This document shows, piece after piece, positions 15,547-24,813 of a stretch of 41,683 bases of DNA. Both the position numbers and the translations under genes were made by a program. The stretch lies in contig NZ_BSTR01000063.1 in the NCBI RefSeq assembly GCF_030269645.1, forward strand, positions 1-41,683, written 5' to 3'. Source of the stretch: Actinokineospora sp. NBRC 105648. GTDB lineage: Bacteria > Actinomycetota > Actinomycetes > Mycobacteriales > Pseudonocardiaceae. Within the stretch, counting starts at the first letter, position 1. Each line of letters starts with the position of its first letter. Under the pieces are notes generated by a model. The model worked only from the letters and a program-made list of their open reading frames with translations. It ran no database searches and was not told where the DNA came from.

Positions 15547-17337
15547 TTGCCGTTCGTGAGCGAACTGTCCCGCCGCCGCCTGCTCAGTCTGACCGCCGCG
15601 ACCGCGGGTGGTGTGGCCGCCTCTTCCCTGTTACCACCGTCGGTGCTCGCGGCCGTCGCCGAGCCCGCGCGCCCCGGTGGCCTGCACGCCATCGAGCACG
15701 TGGTGATCCTCATGCAGGAGAACCGGTCTTTCGACACCTACTACGGCAGCCTGCGCGGTGTGCGCGGCTTCGGCGACCGGTCGGCGCTGGAGCTGCCGAA
15801 CGGGCAGCCGGTGTTCGCGCAACCCAACGGGGACAAGACAATCCTGCCGTTCTCGGCGCGGGCGGCCGCCGCCCAGGCGAACCGGCCCGGGTCGGACATC
15901 CAGTACCTCGGGTCGCTGCCGCACGGCTGGACCGACGGCCAGCAGGCCTGGGCGGGCGGCTGGAACGACGGCTGGATCGCGGCGAAGTCGGCGGCCACCA
16001 TGGCCTACTACGACCGCCGGGACATCCCGTTCCAGTACGAGCTGGCGGACACGTTCACCCTGTGCGACGCCTACCACTGCTCGATGTTCGGCCCCACCAA
16101 CCCGAACCGGCTCTACCTGTGGAGCGGGAACGTCGGCTTCGAGGCCGACGGCAGGCGGGTTGTCGGCAACGACGCCTACGACGAGGACAACCACCCCGGA
16201 TATACCTGGACCTCTTACCCTGAGCGGCTCGAACGCGCGGGGGTGTCCTGGCAGACCTACCAGGAGTGGGACAACTACCAGGACAACGGCATCGAGTTCT
16301 TCGCCTCGTTCAAGGCGATCGCTCGCAAAGCCCTCGGCGGTAAGTTCAAGAGCCTCACTTCGTTCTACGAGGCCGTTGGCGCTGCCGAACCCGCCGAACG
16401 GGAGAAGTTGCTGGCAGAGCTGGACAACGGCGTTAAGACACTCCCCTTGGCCGAACGGCAGCTCTACCGACGGGGTCTTCGCCGCACACCGCCTGGCACG
16501 CTCGCGTCCAGCTTCCGCGCGGATGTTGAAGCGGGGCGCCTACCGAAGGTCTCTTACCTCGTTCCGTCCGCTGTGGACTCCGAGCACCCGTCGGCCTCTT
16601 CGCCCGCGGCCAGCGCGGCCCTCGTCTACGACGTGCTCGACGCCTTGGCGAGCAGCCCGCAGGTGTGGGCGCGCACCGCGGTGTTCCTGACCTACGACGA
16701 GTACGACGGCTACTTCGACCACGTCGCCCCGCCGGTGCCGCCGCGCTCGCGCACCGAGGAGTTCTACGAGGGCAAGCCGCTCGGCCTGGGCTTCCGGGTG
16801 CCGATGACGGTGATCTCGCCGTGGAGCATCGGCGGCTACGTCTCCTCGGAGACCTTCGACCACACCTCGGTCGTCCGGTTCCTGGAGCGCTGGACCGGGG
16901 TGCGCGAGCCCAACATCAGCCCGTGGCGGCGCACCGTGTCCGGCGACCTGCTGTCAGCGTTCGACTTCCGCAGGCCCGCCACCCGGCCCGCGCTCACCAC
17001 GCCCGCCCCGGTGCCCGCGGCCGTGCCGCGCTGGCGAGCGCAGCCGCCCGCGGTGGGCGAGCGGCCGCGGCAGGAGCCGGGCACCCGGCCGAGCAGGCCG
17101 CTCCCGCACCGGCCGACGGCGACCGCCAAGGTGCGCGGCCACGAGCTGATCATCACCCTGCGTGACAACGGCGCCCGGGGGTCGCATTTCGCGATTCACC
17201 GGTACGGCGGTGACCGCACTCCCCCGGTGCACGTCGACGTGCTCGGCACGCACGAGGAGCGACTGCCCATCGTCGGCGGCCGGTACCGGGTGGCCGTACA
17301 CGGCCCGGCGGGCTACCGCTGGTGGTTCACACGATAG
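15547..17337 (+). CDS. Tat-exported phospholipase C-like phosphoesterase
   Basis: A 596-residue phosphoesterase (PF04185, non-haemolytic/phosphocholine-type phospholipase C group). The Tat signal SRRRLLSLTAAT is at residues 7-18, with a hydrophobic run and AAVAEP after it. Active-site-type motifs are HVVILMQENRSFDTYYG near residue 56, FGPTNPNRLYLWSG near 185, TYDEYDGYFDHVAPP near 383 and ETFDHTSVVRFLERW near 440. The C-terminus (about 520-596) resembles one DUF756 repeat; many relatives have two, so this is a shorter form. The TTG at 15547 is chosen for its GGGAGG 5-6 bases upstream. A GTG at 15520 and a GTG at 15556 are alternatives. It probably hydrolyses phospholipids or related phosphodiesters outside the cell. 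Confidence 0.88.
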   Translation: MPFVSELSRRRLLSLTAATAGGVAASSLLPPSVLAAVAEPARPGGLHAIEHVVILMQENRSFDTYYGSLRGVRGFGDRSALELPNGQPVFAQPNGDKTILPFSARAAAAQANRPGSDIQYLGSLPHGWTDGQQAWAGGWNDGWIAAKSAATMAYYDRRDIPFQYELADTFTLCDAYHCSMFGPTNPNRLYLWSGNVGFEADGRRVVGNDAYDEDNHPGYTWTSYPERLERAGVSWQTYQEWDNYQDNGIEFFASFKAIARKALGGKFKSLTSFYEAVGAAEPAEREKLLAELDNGVKTLPLAERQLYRRGLRRTPPGTLASSFRADVEAGRLPKVSYLVPSAVDSEHPSASSPAASAALVYDVLDALASSPQVWARTAVFLTYDEYDGYFDHVAPPVPPRSRTEEFYEGKPLGLGFRVPMTVISPWSIGGYVSSETFDHTSVVRFLERWTGVREPNISPWRRTVSGDLLSAFDFRRPATRPALTTPAPVPAAVPRWRAQPPAVGERPRQEPGTRPSRPLPHRPTATAKVRGHELIITLRDNGARGSHFAIHRYGGDRTPPVHVDVLGTHEERLPIVGGRYRVAVHGPAGYRWWFTR

Positions 17338-17452
17338 GGGTGACCTGGGAAGAATTGCCGCCCGTTCGGGGCTAGAGGCCCCTCCGGAGCGGAAGTAGCG
17401 TCGCGGGCATGACGGGGGCACGATTACCCGACGCGCCCACGGAGGTCGCGGC

Positions 17453-18712
17453 GTGAGCACCGGGACCGACCGACGGCTGGGCTGGCTGCTCGGCTCCAGC
17501 GCGCTGTCCAACCTCGGCGACGGCATCGGCAAGGTGGCCGTCCCGCTACTGGGCGCGAGCCTCACCCGCGACCCGGTGCTCATCGCGGGCCTGTCCGCGA
17601 CCGCGTTCCTGCCGTGGCTGCTCTTCGCCCTCCTCAGCGGCGCGCTGGTGGACCGGGTCGACCGGCGGCGGGCGGTGCTGGTGGCCAACGCCTCCCGCGC
17701 GGTGATCGTCGGCGGCCTGTCGGTGCTGGTGCTCCTCGACGCGGCGAGCATCTGGCTGCTCTACCTCGCGGCCCTGCTGATCGGCACGGTCGAGACGGTG
17801 GCCGACAGCGCCGCGCAGGCCCTGGTACCCGCGGTGGTCGACCGGGCCGGGCTGGAGTCGGCCAACGGCAAGCTCCAGTCGGCCGAGATCGTCGGGCAGA
17901 CCTTCCTCGGCGGACCGCTGGGCAGCCTCGCGTTCGCGGCGTTCGCGGCGCTGCCGTTCCTGCTCAACTCGGTCGGCTTCGCCATCGCCGCGGCGCTGCT
18001 GCTGGCGCTGCGCGGGAAGTACCGGCCGAAGCGGGTGGCAGGCCCGCCGCCGCGGCTGCGGGTCCAGCTGGCCGAGGGCCTGCGCTGGGTGCGGCGGCGG
18101 CCGCTGATGGTGCAGCTGGTGGTGTTCGCCGCGTCCCTGGCGCTGGCCTCGGAGCTGGCCCAGGCGCTGCTGGTGCTCTACGCGTTGCAGGACCTGGGCC
18201 TGAGTGAGGCCGCGTTCGGCGTGTTCGCGCTGGTCGGCGGCGCGGGTGGGCTGCTCGGCGCGGCGGTGGCGCCCCGGCTCACCCGGCTGATGTCCCGCCG
18301 GAACGTGCTGACCTGGTCGGTCGTGGGCTGCGCGGCGGGCTTCGGCGGGATGAGCGCGGTGACCGACCCGGTCGCGGCGAGCCTGCTGTTCGGGTTGTTC
18401 GCCGCCTCGGTGGTCTCGATCAACGTGATCGTCGGGTCGCTGCGGCACGCCCTGGTCCCCGAGCACCTCTTCGGCCGCGTGCTGGGCGTGTGGCGCACCG
18501 CGGTGTGGGGCGCGATCCCGATCGGCGCCCTGCTCGGCGGCGTGCTGGCGGCGTGGCTGAGCACCCGGGCCGTGTTCGCGCTGTCGGCGGGCATCCAGCT
18601 GGCCCTGGCCGGGTGGGTGTGGGTGGCGCTGGCCCGGCACCACGACGAGATCGACACCCTGGACGAGCCCGTCGTCGAGCCGATCGCGGGCGAGAGCGCC
18701 ACCGCGGCGTAA
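17453..18712 (+). CDS. MFS transporter (EntS-like exporter)
   Basis: A 419-residue major facilitator with about 11-12 hydrophobic segments. It has the cytoplasmic loop-2 signature GALVDRVDRRRAVLVAN near residue 60 and an Ala/Leu-rich second half, as in the EntS/antibiotic efflux group. The substrate is unknown. The start is GTG at 17453 with GGAGG seven bases upstream. It is convergent with the ABC exporter operon and separated from it by a good terminator hairpin. Confidence 0.85.
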   Translation: MSTGTDRRLGWLLGSSALSNLGDGIGKVAVPLLGASLTRDPVLIAGLSATAFLPWLLFALLSGALVDRVDRRRAVLVANASRAVIVGGLSVLVLLDAASIWLLYLAALLIGTVETVADSAAQALVPAVVDRAGLESANGKLQSAEIVGQTFLGGPLGSLAFAAFAALPFLLNSVGFAIAAALLLALRGKYRPKRVAGPPPRLRVQLAEGLRWVRRRPLMVQLVVFAASLALASELAQALLVLYALQDLGLSEAAFGVFALVGGAGGLLGAAVAPRLTRLMSRRNVLTWSVVGCAAGFGGMSAVTDPVAASLLFGLFAASVVSINVIVGSLRHALVPEHLFGRVLGVWRTAVWGAIPIGALLGGVLAAWLSTRAVFALSAGIQLALAGWVWVALARHHDEIDTLDEPVVEPIAGESATAA

Positions 18713-18729
18713 GGGGAGGCGCAAAAGGC

Positions 18730-18760
18730 AGGGGCGGCACCGGAACCCGGCACCGCCCCT
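18730..18760. terminator. bidirectional terminator hairpin
   Basis: GGGGCGG-CA-CCGG-AAC-CCGG-CA-CCGCCCC forms a stem of 7 plus 4 pairs around a small internal loop, with an A/T pair outside it. It sits between the convergent MFS gene and the ABC permease gene, so it probably serves both. Confidence 0.7.
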
Positions 18761-18774
18761 TGGAGCTCGATCGG

Positions 18775-19581
18775 CTACTTGCTGGCGACCTTGCGGTACT
18801 TGGCCACCGCGATCGGCGTGAAGACGACCAGCAGCACCACGCACGACAGGGTCGCGTAGAGCACCGAGTGCTGGGCGGGCCACGCGTCGGACTGGCCGAG
18901 CACGCCCGCGCGCTTGTTGCCGAACAGCTCGCGCGCCGCGTCGGCCACCGCGGTCACCGGGTTCCACTCGGCGAACGCCTTGAGCGGGCCCGGCATGCTG
19001 GAGGCGGAGACGAACGCCGAGGAGATGAAGGTGACCGGGAACATCCAGATGAAGCCCGCGCTCTGCGCGACCTGGACGCTGCCGGAGACCATGCCGACCC
19101 AGGCGCCCACCCAGGACACCGCGAACGAGAACAGCAGCAGCACGCCGTAGCCGAACACGGCGTCCAGCACGCTGCCCCGGATCCGCCAGCCGACCAGCAG
19201 CCCGCAGACCGACATGACCAGCAGACCCAGCGCGCTGACGACGAGGTCGGAGGTGGTGCGCCCGATCAGCACGGCCGCCCGCGACATGGGCAGCGAGCGG
19301 AACCGGTCGATCACGCCCTTCTCCAGGTCGGCGGCCATGCCGATGGTGGTGTACGCGGAGTTGAACGCCACCGTCTGGGCGAAGATGCCGCCCATCAGGA
19401 ACTCCCGGTAGGCGCCCGGGTCGTCGCCGATGCTGTTGCCGAAGACGAACGCGAACAGCAGCACGAACATGATCGGCTGCAGGGTGGCGCCGAGCAGCAG
19501 ATCGGGCTGCCTGCGCACGTTCATCAGGTTGCGCCAGGTGACCACGCCGCTGTCGCGGGTGCCTGCCGTGATGACGCTCAT
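18775..19581 (-). CDS. ABC-2 type permease (DrrB-like)
   Basis: A 268-residue ABC-2 permease with six hydrophobic segments. Family features are the N-terminal WRNLMNVRRQPDLLLG, the loop EKGVIDRFRSLPMSRAAVLIGR near residue 95, and FVSASSMPGPLKAFAEWNPVT near 205. It is the membrane half of a daunorubicin-resistance-type exporter of drugs or lipids. Its ATG overlaps the TGA of the ATPase gene (ATGA), so the two are translated together. The substrate cannot be told from the sequence. Confidence 0.9.
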   Translation of the reverse strand: MSVITAGTRDSGVVTWRNLMNVRRQPDLLLGATLQPIMFVLLFAFVFGNSIGDDPGAYREFLMGGIFAQTVAFNSAYTTIGMAADLEKGVIDRFRSLPMSRAAVLIGRTTSDLVVSALGLLVMSVCGLLVGWRIRGSVLDAVFGYGVLLLFSFAVSWVGAWVGMVSGSVQVAQSAGFIWMFPVTFISSAFVSASSMPGPLKAFAEWNPVTAVADAARELFGNKRAGVLGQSDAWPAQHSVLYATLSCVVLLVVFTPIAVAKYRKVASK

Positions 19582-20591
19582 CGGGACTTCGCCTTCCTGC
19601 CCTTGCGCTTGCCTTCGGTTTCGACCTCCGGCTCGTCCTCGGCCGCGTGGCCGGTGAGCGAGAGGAACACGTCGTCGAGCGTCGGCCGGTGCAGGGCGAC
19701 GTCGAGCACCGCGACGCTCTCCTGGTCCAGCCTGCGCAGCGCCTCGACCAGCGCCTTGGGGCCGGTGTCGACCTTCACCTGGACGCGCCGGTGCTGCTCG
19801 TCGGTGGTCGGCTCGTCCGAGCCGACCTCGGCGAGCACCCGGGACACCGCGGCCAGCTCGGCGGGCTCGCCGACGACGATCTCCAGCCGCTCGCCGCCGA
19901 CCTGGCCCTTGAGCTGGTCGGCGGTGCCGCTGGCGATGACCTTGCCGTGGTCGATCACCAGGATGGTGTTGGCCAGCTGGTCGGCCTCTTCGAGGTACTG
20001 GGTGGTGAGCAGGACCGTGGCGCCGTCGGCGACGAGCTCGCCGATGACCTCCCAGGTGTCGAGCCGCCCGCGCGGGTCGAGACCCGTGGTCGGCTCGTCG
20101 AGCACCACGACCGCGGGCTCGGCGACGAGCGCGCCCGCGAGGTCGAGCCTGCGGCGCATGCCGCCGGAGTAGGTCTTGGCGGGCCGGTCCGCGGCGTCCT
20201 GCAGCCGGAAGCGGCTGAGCAGTTCCCGGGCGCGCGCGGTGGCGTCGGTGCGGTTCTTCCCGTACAGCCGCCCGACCATGTAGAGGTTCTCGTAGCCGGT
20301 GAGGTGCTCGTCGACAGCCGCGTACTGACCGGAGAGCCCGATCGAGCGGCGCACCGCGTCCGGGTCGGCGATCACGTCGTGGCCTGCGACGAAGGCGCGC
20401 CCGGAGTCCGGGCGCAGCAGGGTGGTGAGGATGCGGACGGTGGTCGTCTTGCCTGCCCCGTTGGGGCCGAGCAGACCTAGCACCGTGCCTGCGGGGATCT
20501 CGAGGTCGACACCGTCGAGCGCGCGGGTGGACCCGAAGGTCTTGACCAACGCTTCCGCGCGCACGGCGATCGAGGACGCGGGCGGGGGCAT
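19578..20591 (-). CDS. ABC transporter ATP-binding protein (DrrA-like)
   Basis: A 337-residue ATPase. Walker A (GPNGAGKTTT) is near residue 43, the signature YSGGMRRRLDLA near 140, and Walker B VVVLDEPTTGLDP near 163, followed by the H-loop region. The C-terminal 110 residues form the DrrA-type extension (LHRPTLDDVFLSLTGHAAED), ending in a Lys/Arg-rich tail. The start is ATG at 20591 with GGGAGG upstream; the frame is open further 5' but not plausibly coding. With the overlapping permease gene it makes a two-gene exporter. No regulator is adjacent. Confidence 0.92.
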   Translation of the reverse strand: MPPPASSIAVRAEALVKTFGSTRALDGVDLEIPAGTVLGLLGPNGAGKTTTVRILTTLLRPDSGRAFVAGHDVIADPDAVRRSIGLSGQYAAVDEHLTGYENLYMVGRLYGKNRTDATARARELLSRFRLQDAADRPAKTYSGGMRRRLDLAGALVAEPAVVVLDEPTTGLDPRGRLDTWEVIGELVADGATVLLTTQYLEEADQLANTILVIDHGKVIASGTADQLKGQVGGERLEIVVGEPAELAAVSRVLAEVGSDEPTTDEQHRRVQVKVDTGPKALVEALRRLDQESVAVLDVALHRPTLDDVFLSLTGHAAEDEPEVETEGKRKGRKAKSR

Positions 20592-20718
20592 GTGCCCTCC
20601 CTGGCATAGTCCGAATGAGTACGGCCTCGCAGGGTAGACCCGACGGGTGACAACCCGGTGCGATTTTCGCAAAGCGGACCGTCCCCCGGATGGTGGATCG
20701 ACAACCGGGGGCGGTGAC

Positions 20719-21327
20719 TCAGAGATCGACTCCGGTCCACTCCAGCGCGTGCCAGCCGCCGCCCCGGTTCTCCAGCAGCACATGGCCGGTGTTGGGCAAC
20801 AGCTGGGCGTAGGCCAGTTGCGGACCGACGTTGTCGGCCATCCACTCCGCGGCCAACCGGATCACCCCACCGTGGCTGACGACCACGACCAGCCCGTCGT
20901 CGTGGCACGCCAGAATTCGCTCAATCGCGGGAAGGTAGCGCGCCCGGAGGAGTTCTCCGTTGTCACCACCGGGAATCGTCGCCGCGAGGTCGCCTTCGGT
21001 CCACCTCGTGTACACCTCGCCGAAAGCGCGCAGGGCGTCGGCGTCGGAGCGGCCCTCGAGGTCGCCGCACTGGATCTCGTGGATGCCCTCGACGACCTCG
21101 ACGGACAGGCCGTGCCGCTTGGCCACCGGCTCGGCGGTCTCCTGGGCGCGGACGGCGACGCTGGCGTAGACGCCCACCACCGGTTCGCCCGCGAGCCGCT
21201 CGGCGAGCGCGTCGGCCTGCCTGCGGCCCATCTCGGTCAGCGGTGGGCCGGGTGGCCGGGAGTCGAGCTCGTGCCGCACGTTGGCGGGGGTCTCACCGTG
21301 CCGGGCGAGGATCAGCCGCGCGGTCAC
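20719..21327 (-). CDS. histidine phosphatase family protein
   Basis: A 202-residue phosphoglycerate-mutase-like phosphatase. The catalytic ARHGET is near residue 8, Arg and Glu of the pocket lie in SVAVRAQETA near 58 and IQCGDLEGR near 87, and the second His is in VVVVSHGG near 150. The GTG start at 21327 overlaps the stop of prephenate dehydratase (GTGA). The same pheA-phosphatase arrangement is known in mycobacteria. It may be a phosphosugar or metabolite phosphatase, but the substrate is not known. Confidence 0.87.
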   Translation of the reverse strand: MTARLILARHGETPANVRHELDSRPPGPPLTEMGRRQADALAERLAGEPVVGVYASVAVRAQETAEPVAKRHGLSVEVVEGIHEIQCGDLEGRSDADALRAFGEVYTRWTEGDLAATIPGGDNGELLRARYLPAIERILACHDDGLVVVVSHGGVIRLAAEWMADNVGPQLAYAQLLPNTGHVLLENRGGGWHALEWTGVDL

Positions 21328-22241
21328 ACGTCCTCCCCGCGGTGGATGGCGGCCAGCCACTCGGCGGACTCGGCGTAGTCGGCGTCCCGGTTGGGCGCGG
21401 TGACCGGGGAGACCACGCCCTCCGCCTTGGGGTAGGAGCCCAGGAACACGACCCGCTGGCTGCGCCTGCGCAGCGCGCTCAGCGCCTCGCCGACCCGGCG
21501 CTCGGCGACGTGGCCGTCGAAGTCGAGGTAGAACCGGTACTCGCCGAACCGGTTGCGCAGCGGGCGCGACTCGATCCGGGTCAGGTTGATCCCGCGGGTG
21601 GCCAGCTCGGTCAGGATCGCGGCCAGCTCGCCCGGCCGGTGCGACACCACGACGATCACCGACGTGCGGTCGGCGCCGGTGGGCGCGGGCAGCTGGTCGG
21701 GGCGGGCCAGCAGCAGGAAGCGGGTGATCGCGTCCGGCTCGTCGGCGATCCCGGTGGCCAGCACCTCCAGCGGGTAGTGCTCGACGGCGACCGGCGCGGT
21801 GACCGCGGCGTCGAAGGTCCCCTCCAGCACACCGACCGCCGCGCTCGCGGTGGAGTCGGACACCCGGGTGACCGCGTTCGGCAGGTTCTCCTCGACCCAG
21901 CGGCGCACCTGGGCGAGCGCGTGCGGGTGGCTGGCCACGGTGCGCACGTCGGCGGCGGTCAGGCCGGGCCGCACCAGGACGGAGAACCGGATCGGCAGCA
22001 GGTGCTCGGCGATCGCCAGCACCGGCACGTCGTCGGCGGCGAGGGTGTCCATGGCGGCCGACACCGCGCCCTCCACCGAGTTCTCGATCGGCACGCAGGC
22101 CAGTTCGGCGCGCGCCCCGCGCACCTGGGCGACGGCCTCGGGGATCGTGGGCACCGCGACGAACTCGGCGGTGGGCAGCAGTGCCCTGGCGGCCTGCTCG
22201 GTGAACGTTCCCCTGGGCCCGAAGTAGGCGATTCTCGGCAC
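21324..22241 (-). CDS. pheA: prephenate dehydratase
   Basis: A 305-residue monofunctional prephenate dehydratase converting prephenate to phenylpyruvate in phenylalanine synthesis. The catalytic domain (1-180) starts RIAYFGPRGTFTEQAA and contains VPIENSVEGAV near 70 and the TRF motif (DAITRFLLLAR) near 170. The ACT regulatory domain follows (about 190-275), with ESRPLRNRFGEYRFYLD, the phenylalanine-binding ESRP motif. The start is GTG at 22241. There is no chorismate mutase domain. It overlaps the phosphatase gene downstream. Confidence 0.93.
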   Translation of the reverse strand: MPRIAYFGPRGTFTEQAARALLPTAEFVAVPTIPEAVAQVRGARAELACVPIENSVEGAVSAAMDTLAADDVPVLAIAEHLLPIRFSVLVRPGLTAADVRTVASHPHALAQVRRWVEENLPNAVTRVSDSTASAAVGVLEGTFDAAVTAPVAVEHYPLEVLATGIADEPDAITRFLLLARPDQLPAPTGADRTSVIVVVSHRPGELAAILTELATRGINLTRIESRPLRNRFGEYRFYLDFDGHVAERRVGEALSALRRRSQRVVFLGSYPKAEGVVSPVTAPNRDADYAESAEWLAAIHRGEDV

Positions 22242-22340
22242 CCGGCCCACAGTACGCACCGCCCGGCGAGCCCCCCGGATGTGGCGGCGGTTACCAAACG
22301 GCGGTTACCCCGAGTGTCCTCAAGATGCCATGCTGGGACG

Positions 22341-22940
22341 GTGACCGCGGATTCGGAAACCGGGACGGCGGCGGCGCCCCGTCGGGCATCCGGCGCGCTC
22401 GAACTGGTCCTGTGCGCGGTATCCGAGCCGCTGGCGACCGCCTGGGACAGCGCGGCGGCGGGCCGACCGGAGCTGCGGGTCCACCGCGGTTCCGTACTGG
22501 ACGTTCGCGCGCAAGCCGTTGTTTCCCCGGCGAACTCCTACGGCTGGATGCGCGGCGGCGTCGACGCGGTCTACGCGGATTCCTTCCCGGCCATCGAACA
22601 GCGGGTGCGCAGCGCGGTGCTCGCCTTCCACGGCGGCGAGCTCCCGGTGGGCGAGGCCCTGATCGTGCCCACCGAGGTGGCCGAGCCCGCCTGGTTGATC
22701 ACCGCGCCGACGATGCGCGAACCGAGCGAGACGCTCGCGCCGGAGACCGTCCACCCCTACCTCGCCGCGCGCGCCGTGTTCCGGCTGTGGCGCCACGGCG
22801 TGCTCGACGACGGCAGGCCGGTCCGGTCGGTGGTCACCACAGTCGCCATGCCGGGCCTGGGCACCGGGATCGGGCAGGTCCCGCCGCAGGTGTGCGCCCG
22901 CCAGCTGGCGGCGGCGTGGGACGAGGTCTTCGGCGTCTGA
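22341..22940 (+). CDS. macro domain-containing protein
   Basis: A 199-residue protein with a macro domain filling about residues 45-195. VVSPANSYGWMRGGVDAVYA near 60 corresponds to the ADP-ribose-binding loop, and TTVAMPGLGTGIGQVPP near 170 is the second conserved loop. Such proteins bind or hydrolyse ADP-ribose derivatives. The leader of about 40 residues is of low complexity. The start is GTG at 22341. A long open frame continues upstream on this strand but is antisense to pheA and is not believed. The next gene is coaA, 160 bp on; no functional link is evident. Confidence 0.8.
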   Translation: MTADSETGTAAAPRRASGALELVLCAVSEPLATAWDSAAAGRPELRVHRGSVLDVRAQAVVSPANSYGWMRGGVDAVYADSFPAIEQRVRSAVLAFHGGELPVGEALIVPTEVAEPAWLITAPTMREPSETLAPETVHPYLAARAVFRLWRHGVLDDGRPVRSVVTTVAMPGLGTGIGQVPPQVCARQLAAAWDEVFGV

Positions 22941-23101
22941 GCAGGTCAGACACTGTTTCACGGGTACGGCGTTCAACGCGACGTCATGTGCGCCACACCT
23001 GTTGTCCCCCGATCGGTGCATTCGGTCACAGCGCGAAACCCCTCGGAGCACCTACGTTGACGCAGGTACGCCCACCACACCCCGGCGCGAGGAGTCCGCA
23101 C

Positions 23102-24037
23102 ATGGCGCGGGTGCGCGAGCTCAGCCCGTACGTGGAACTGCGCCGCGAGCAGTGGCGGGAACTGCGCAAGTCCACCCCGCTCCCGCTGACCCTCGAGGAA
23201 CTGGTGCGGCTGCGCGGTCTGCGCGACCCGGTGGACCTCGAGGAGGTCGTCGACGTCTACCTGCCGCTGTCCCGGCTCATCTCGCTGCAGGTGGCCGCCC
23301 GGCAGCGGCTCTACGCCTCCACGATCGAGTTCCTCGGCGAGGACGTGAAGGCCGCCGACAAGGTCCCCTTCGTCATCGGCGTCGCGGGCAGCGTCGCGGT
23401 CGGCAAGTCCACCACGGCCCGCCTGCTGCGCACCCTGCTCGCCCGCTGGCCGGACCACCCGCACGTCGACCTGGTCACCACTGACGGGTTCCTGTTCCCC
23501 AAGGCCGAACTGACCCGCCGCGACCTGATGGGCCGCAAGGGCTTCCCGGAGAGCTACGACCGCCGAGCGCTGCTCCGGTTCGTCTCGGAGGTGAAGTCCG
23601 GCGCCGAGGAGGTGCGCGCGCCGGTCTACTCGCACCTGGCCTACGACATCGTGCCCGGTGAGGAGCAGGTGGTCCGCAGGCCGGACATCCTGATCGTCGA
23701 GGGCCTCAACGTGCTCCAGCCCGGGGCCCGGCTGGCGGTCTCGGACCTGTTCGACTTCTCGATCTACGTCGACGCCCACTCCGACGACATCGAACGCTGG
23801 TACATCGACCGCTTCCTGGCCCTGCGGCACACGGCCTTCGCCGACCCGGCATCGCACTTCCACCACTACGCGGGCCTGACCGACGAGGAGGCCCAGACCG
23901 AGGCGACCCGGCTGTGGAAGCAGATCAACGAGCCGAACCTGGTCACCAACATCCTGCCCACCCGCCCCCGGGCGACCCTGGTCCTGCGCAAGGGCCCGGA
24001 CCACCGGATCACGCGCGTCCGACTCCGTAAGCTCTGA
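23102..24037 (+). CDS. coaA: type I pantothenate kinase
   Basis: A 311-residue type I pantothenate kinase, the first step of coenzyme A synthesis (ATP-dependent phosphorylation of pantothenate). It has N-terminal SPYVELRREQWRELR, Walker A GSVAVGKSTTARLL near residue 98, TTDGFLFP near 127, RRDLMGRKGFPESYD near 140 and IVEGLNVLQ near 200, with the C-terminal LPTRPRATLVLRKGPDH typical of the bacterial enzyme. Length is standard. The response regulator gene starts 4 bp after its stop, so read-through into that gene is likely. Confidence 0.95.
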   Translation: MARVRELSPYVELRREQWRELRKSTPLPLTLEELVRLRGLRDPVDLEEVVDVYLPLSRLISLQVAARQRLYASTIEFLGEDVKAADKVPFVIGVAGSVAVGKSTTARLLRTLLARWPDHPHVDLVTTDGFLFPKAELTRRDLMGRKGFPESYDRRALLRFVSEVKSGAEEVRAPVYSHLAYDIVPGEEQVVRRPDILIVEGLNVLQPGARLAVSDLFDFSIYVDAHSDDIERWYIDRFLALRHTAFADPASHFHHYAGLTDEEAQTEATRLWKQINEPNLVTNILPTRPRATLVLRKGPDHRITRVRLRKL

Positions 24038-24041
24038 CCCC

Positions 24042-24662
24042 GTGATCCGGGTACTGCTGGTAGACGACCACGAGGTCGTCCGACGCGGCCTGCGCGATCT
24101 GCTGGACGGCGAGGAAGGCATAGCGGTCATCGCACAGGCGGGCAGCGTCGCCGAGGCCCTGGTCCGGGCGACCGACATCGACGTGGCCGTCATCGACATC
24201 CGCCTCCCGGACGGCGACGGGGTTTCACTGTGCCGCTCCCTGCGCGCCCTACCCACCCCACCCGCCTGCCTGGTGCTGACGGCGTTCGACGACGAACAAG
24301 CCATGGTCGAGGCAATCATGGCCGGCGCAGCGGGCTACCTGCTCAAACAGGTACGCGGCCAAGACCTGGTCAACGCGGTACGAGAAGTAGCGGCAGGCCA
24401 CTCACTACTCGACCCGATCACAACGGCCCGAGTCCTGGACCGCATGCGCCGCACAGCCGAGACCGACGAACTGTCCACACTGACCGACCGCGAACGATCA
24501 GTGCTGGAACTGGTGGGCGAGGGCATGTCCAACCGGGAGATAGCGGAACGACTGTTCCTGGCGGAGAAGACGGTGAAGAACTACGTGACGTCGGTGCTGG
24601 CGAAACTGGGCATGGAACGCAGAACCCAGGCAGTCGCTTGGTACGCACGCAGAAAACCCTAA
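24042..24662 (+). CDS. LuxR/NarL response regulator (DevR-like)
   Basis: A 206-residue regulator. The receiver domain has DDHEVVRRGLRDLL near residue 8, the phosphorylated Asp in VAVIDIRLPDGDG near 51, and Lys in YLLKQVRG near 102. The helix-turn-helix is at 143-200 (LTDRERSVLELVGEGMSNREIA, EKTVKNYVTSVLAKLGMERR). The HTH is very similar in style to DevR/DosR of mycobacteria, a hypoxia regulator. The nearest kinase (25369-26499, opposite strand, beyond palindrome B) is GAF-linked and DevS-like, so they may be partners. The start is GTG at 24042, 4 bp after coaA. Confidence 0.9.
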   Translation: MIRVLLVDDHEVVRRGLRDLLDGEEGIAVIAQAGSVAEALVRATDIDVAVIDIRLPDGDGVSLCRSLRALPTPPACLVLTAFDDEQAMVEAIMAGAAGYLLKQVRGQDLVNAVREVAAGHSLLDPITTARVLDRMRRTAETDELSTLTDRERSVLELVGEGMSNREIAERLFLAEKTVKNYVTSVLAKLGMERRTQAVAWYARRKP

Positions 24663-24689
24663 GCAGAAAAGGGAACTCGGCTAGCCCAC

Positions 24690-24790
24690 AATCACCGCCC
24701 CCTCCCCCCGCCAACCGCAGTCCCAATCTCAACCTCAATCCCCAACCTGAAGCCCAACCCGAGCCCCCAGGCTCAATCTACGACTTTATC
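24690..24790 (+). repeat. C-rich, G-poor tract upstream of palindrome B
   Basis: A C/A/T-rich plus strand with very little G (runs such as CCCAATCTCAACCTCAATCC) lies between the response regulator stop and palindrome B. It is analogous in place and composition to the tracts before copies A and D, but the GCTCCCG heptamers are absent. It is not coding. Confidence 0.6.
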
Positions 24791-24813
24791 TTGAAATCTC
24801 TAAATGCCGAGCC

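Noticed and set aside
21243..22340. Upstream extension of the macro-domain frame
   Set aside because: It is antisense to the phosphatase and prephenate dehydratase genes and has no recognisable content.
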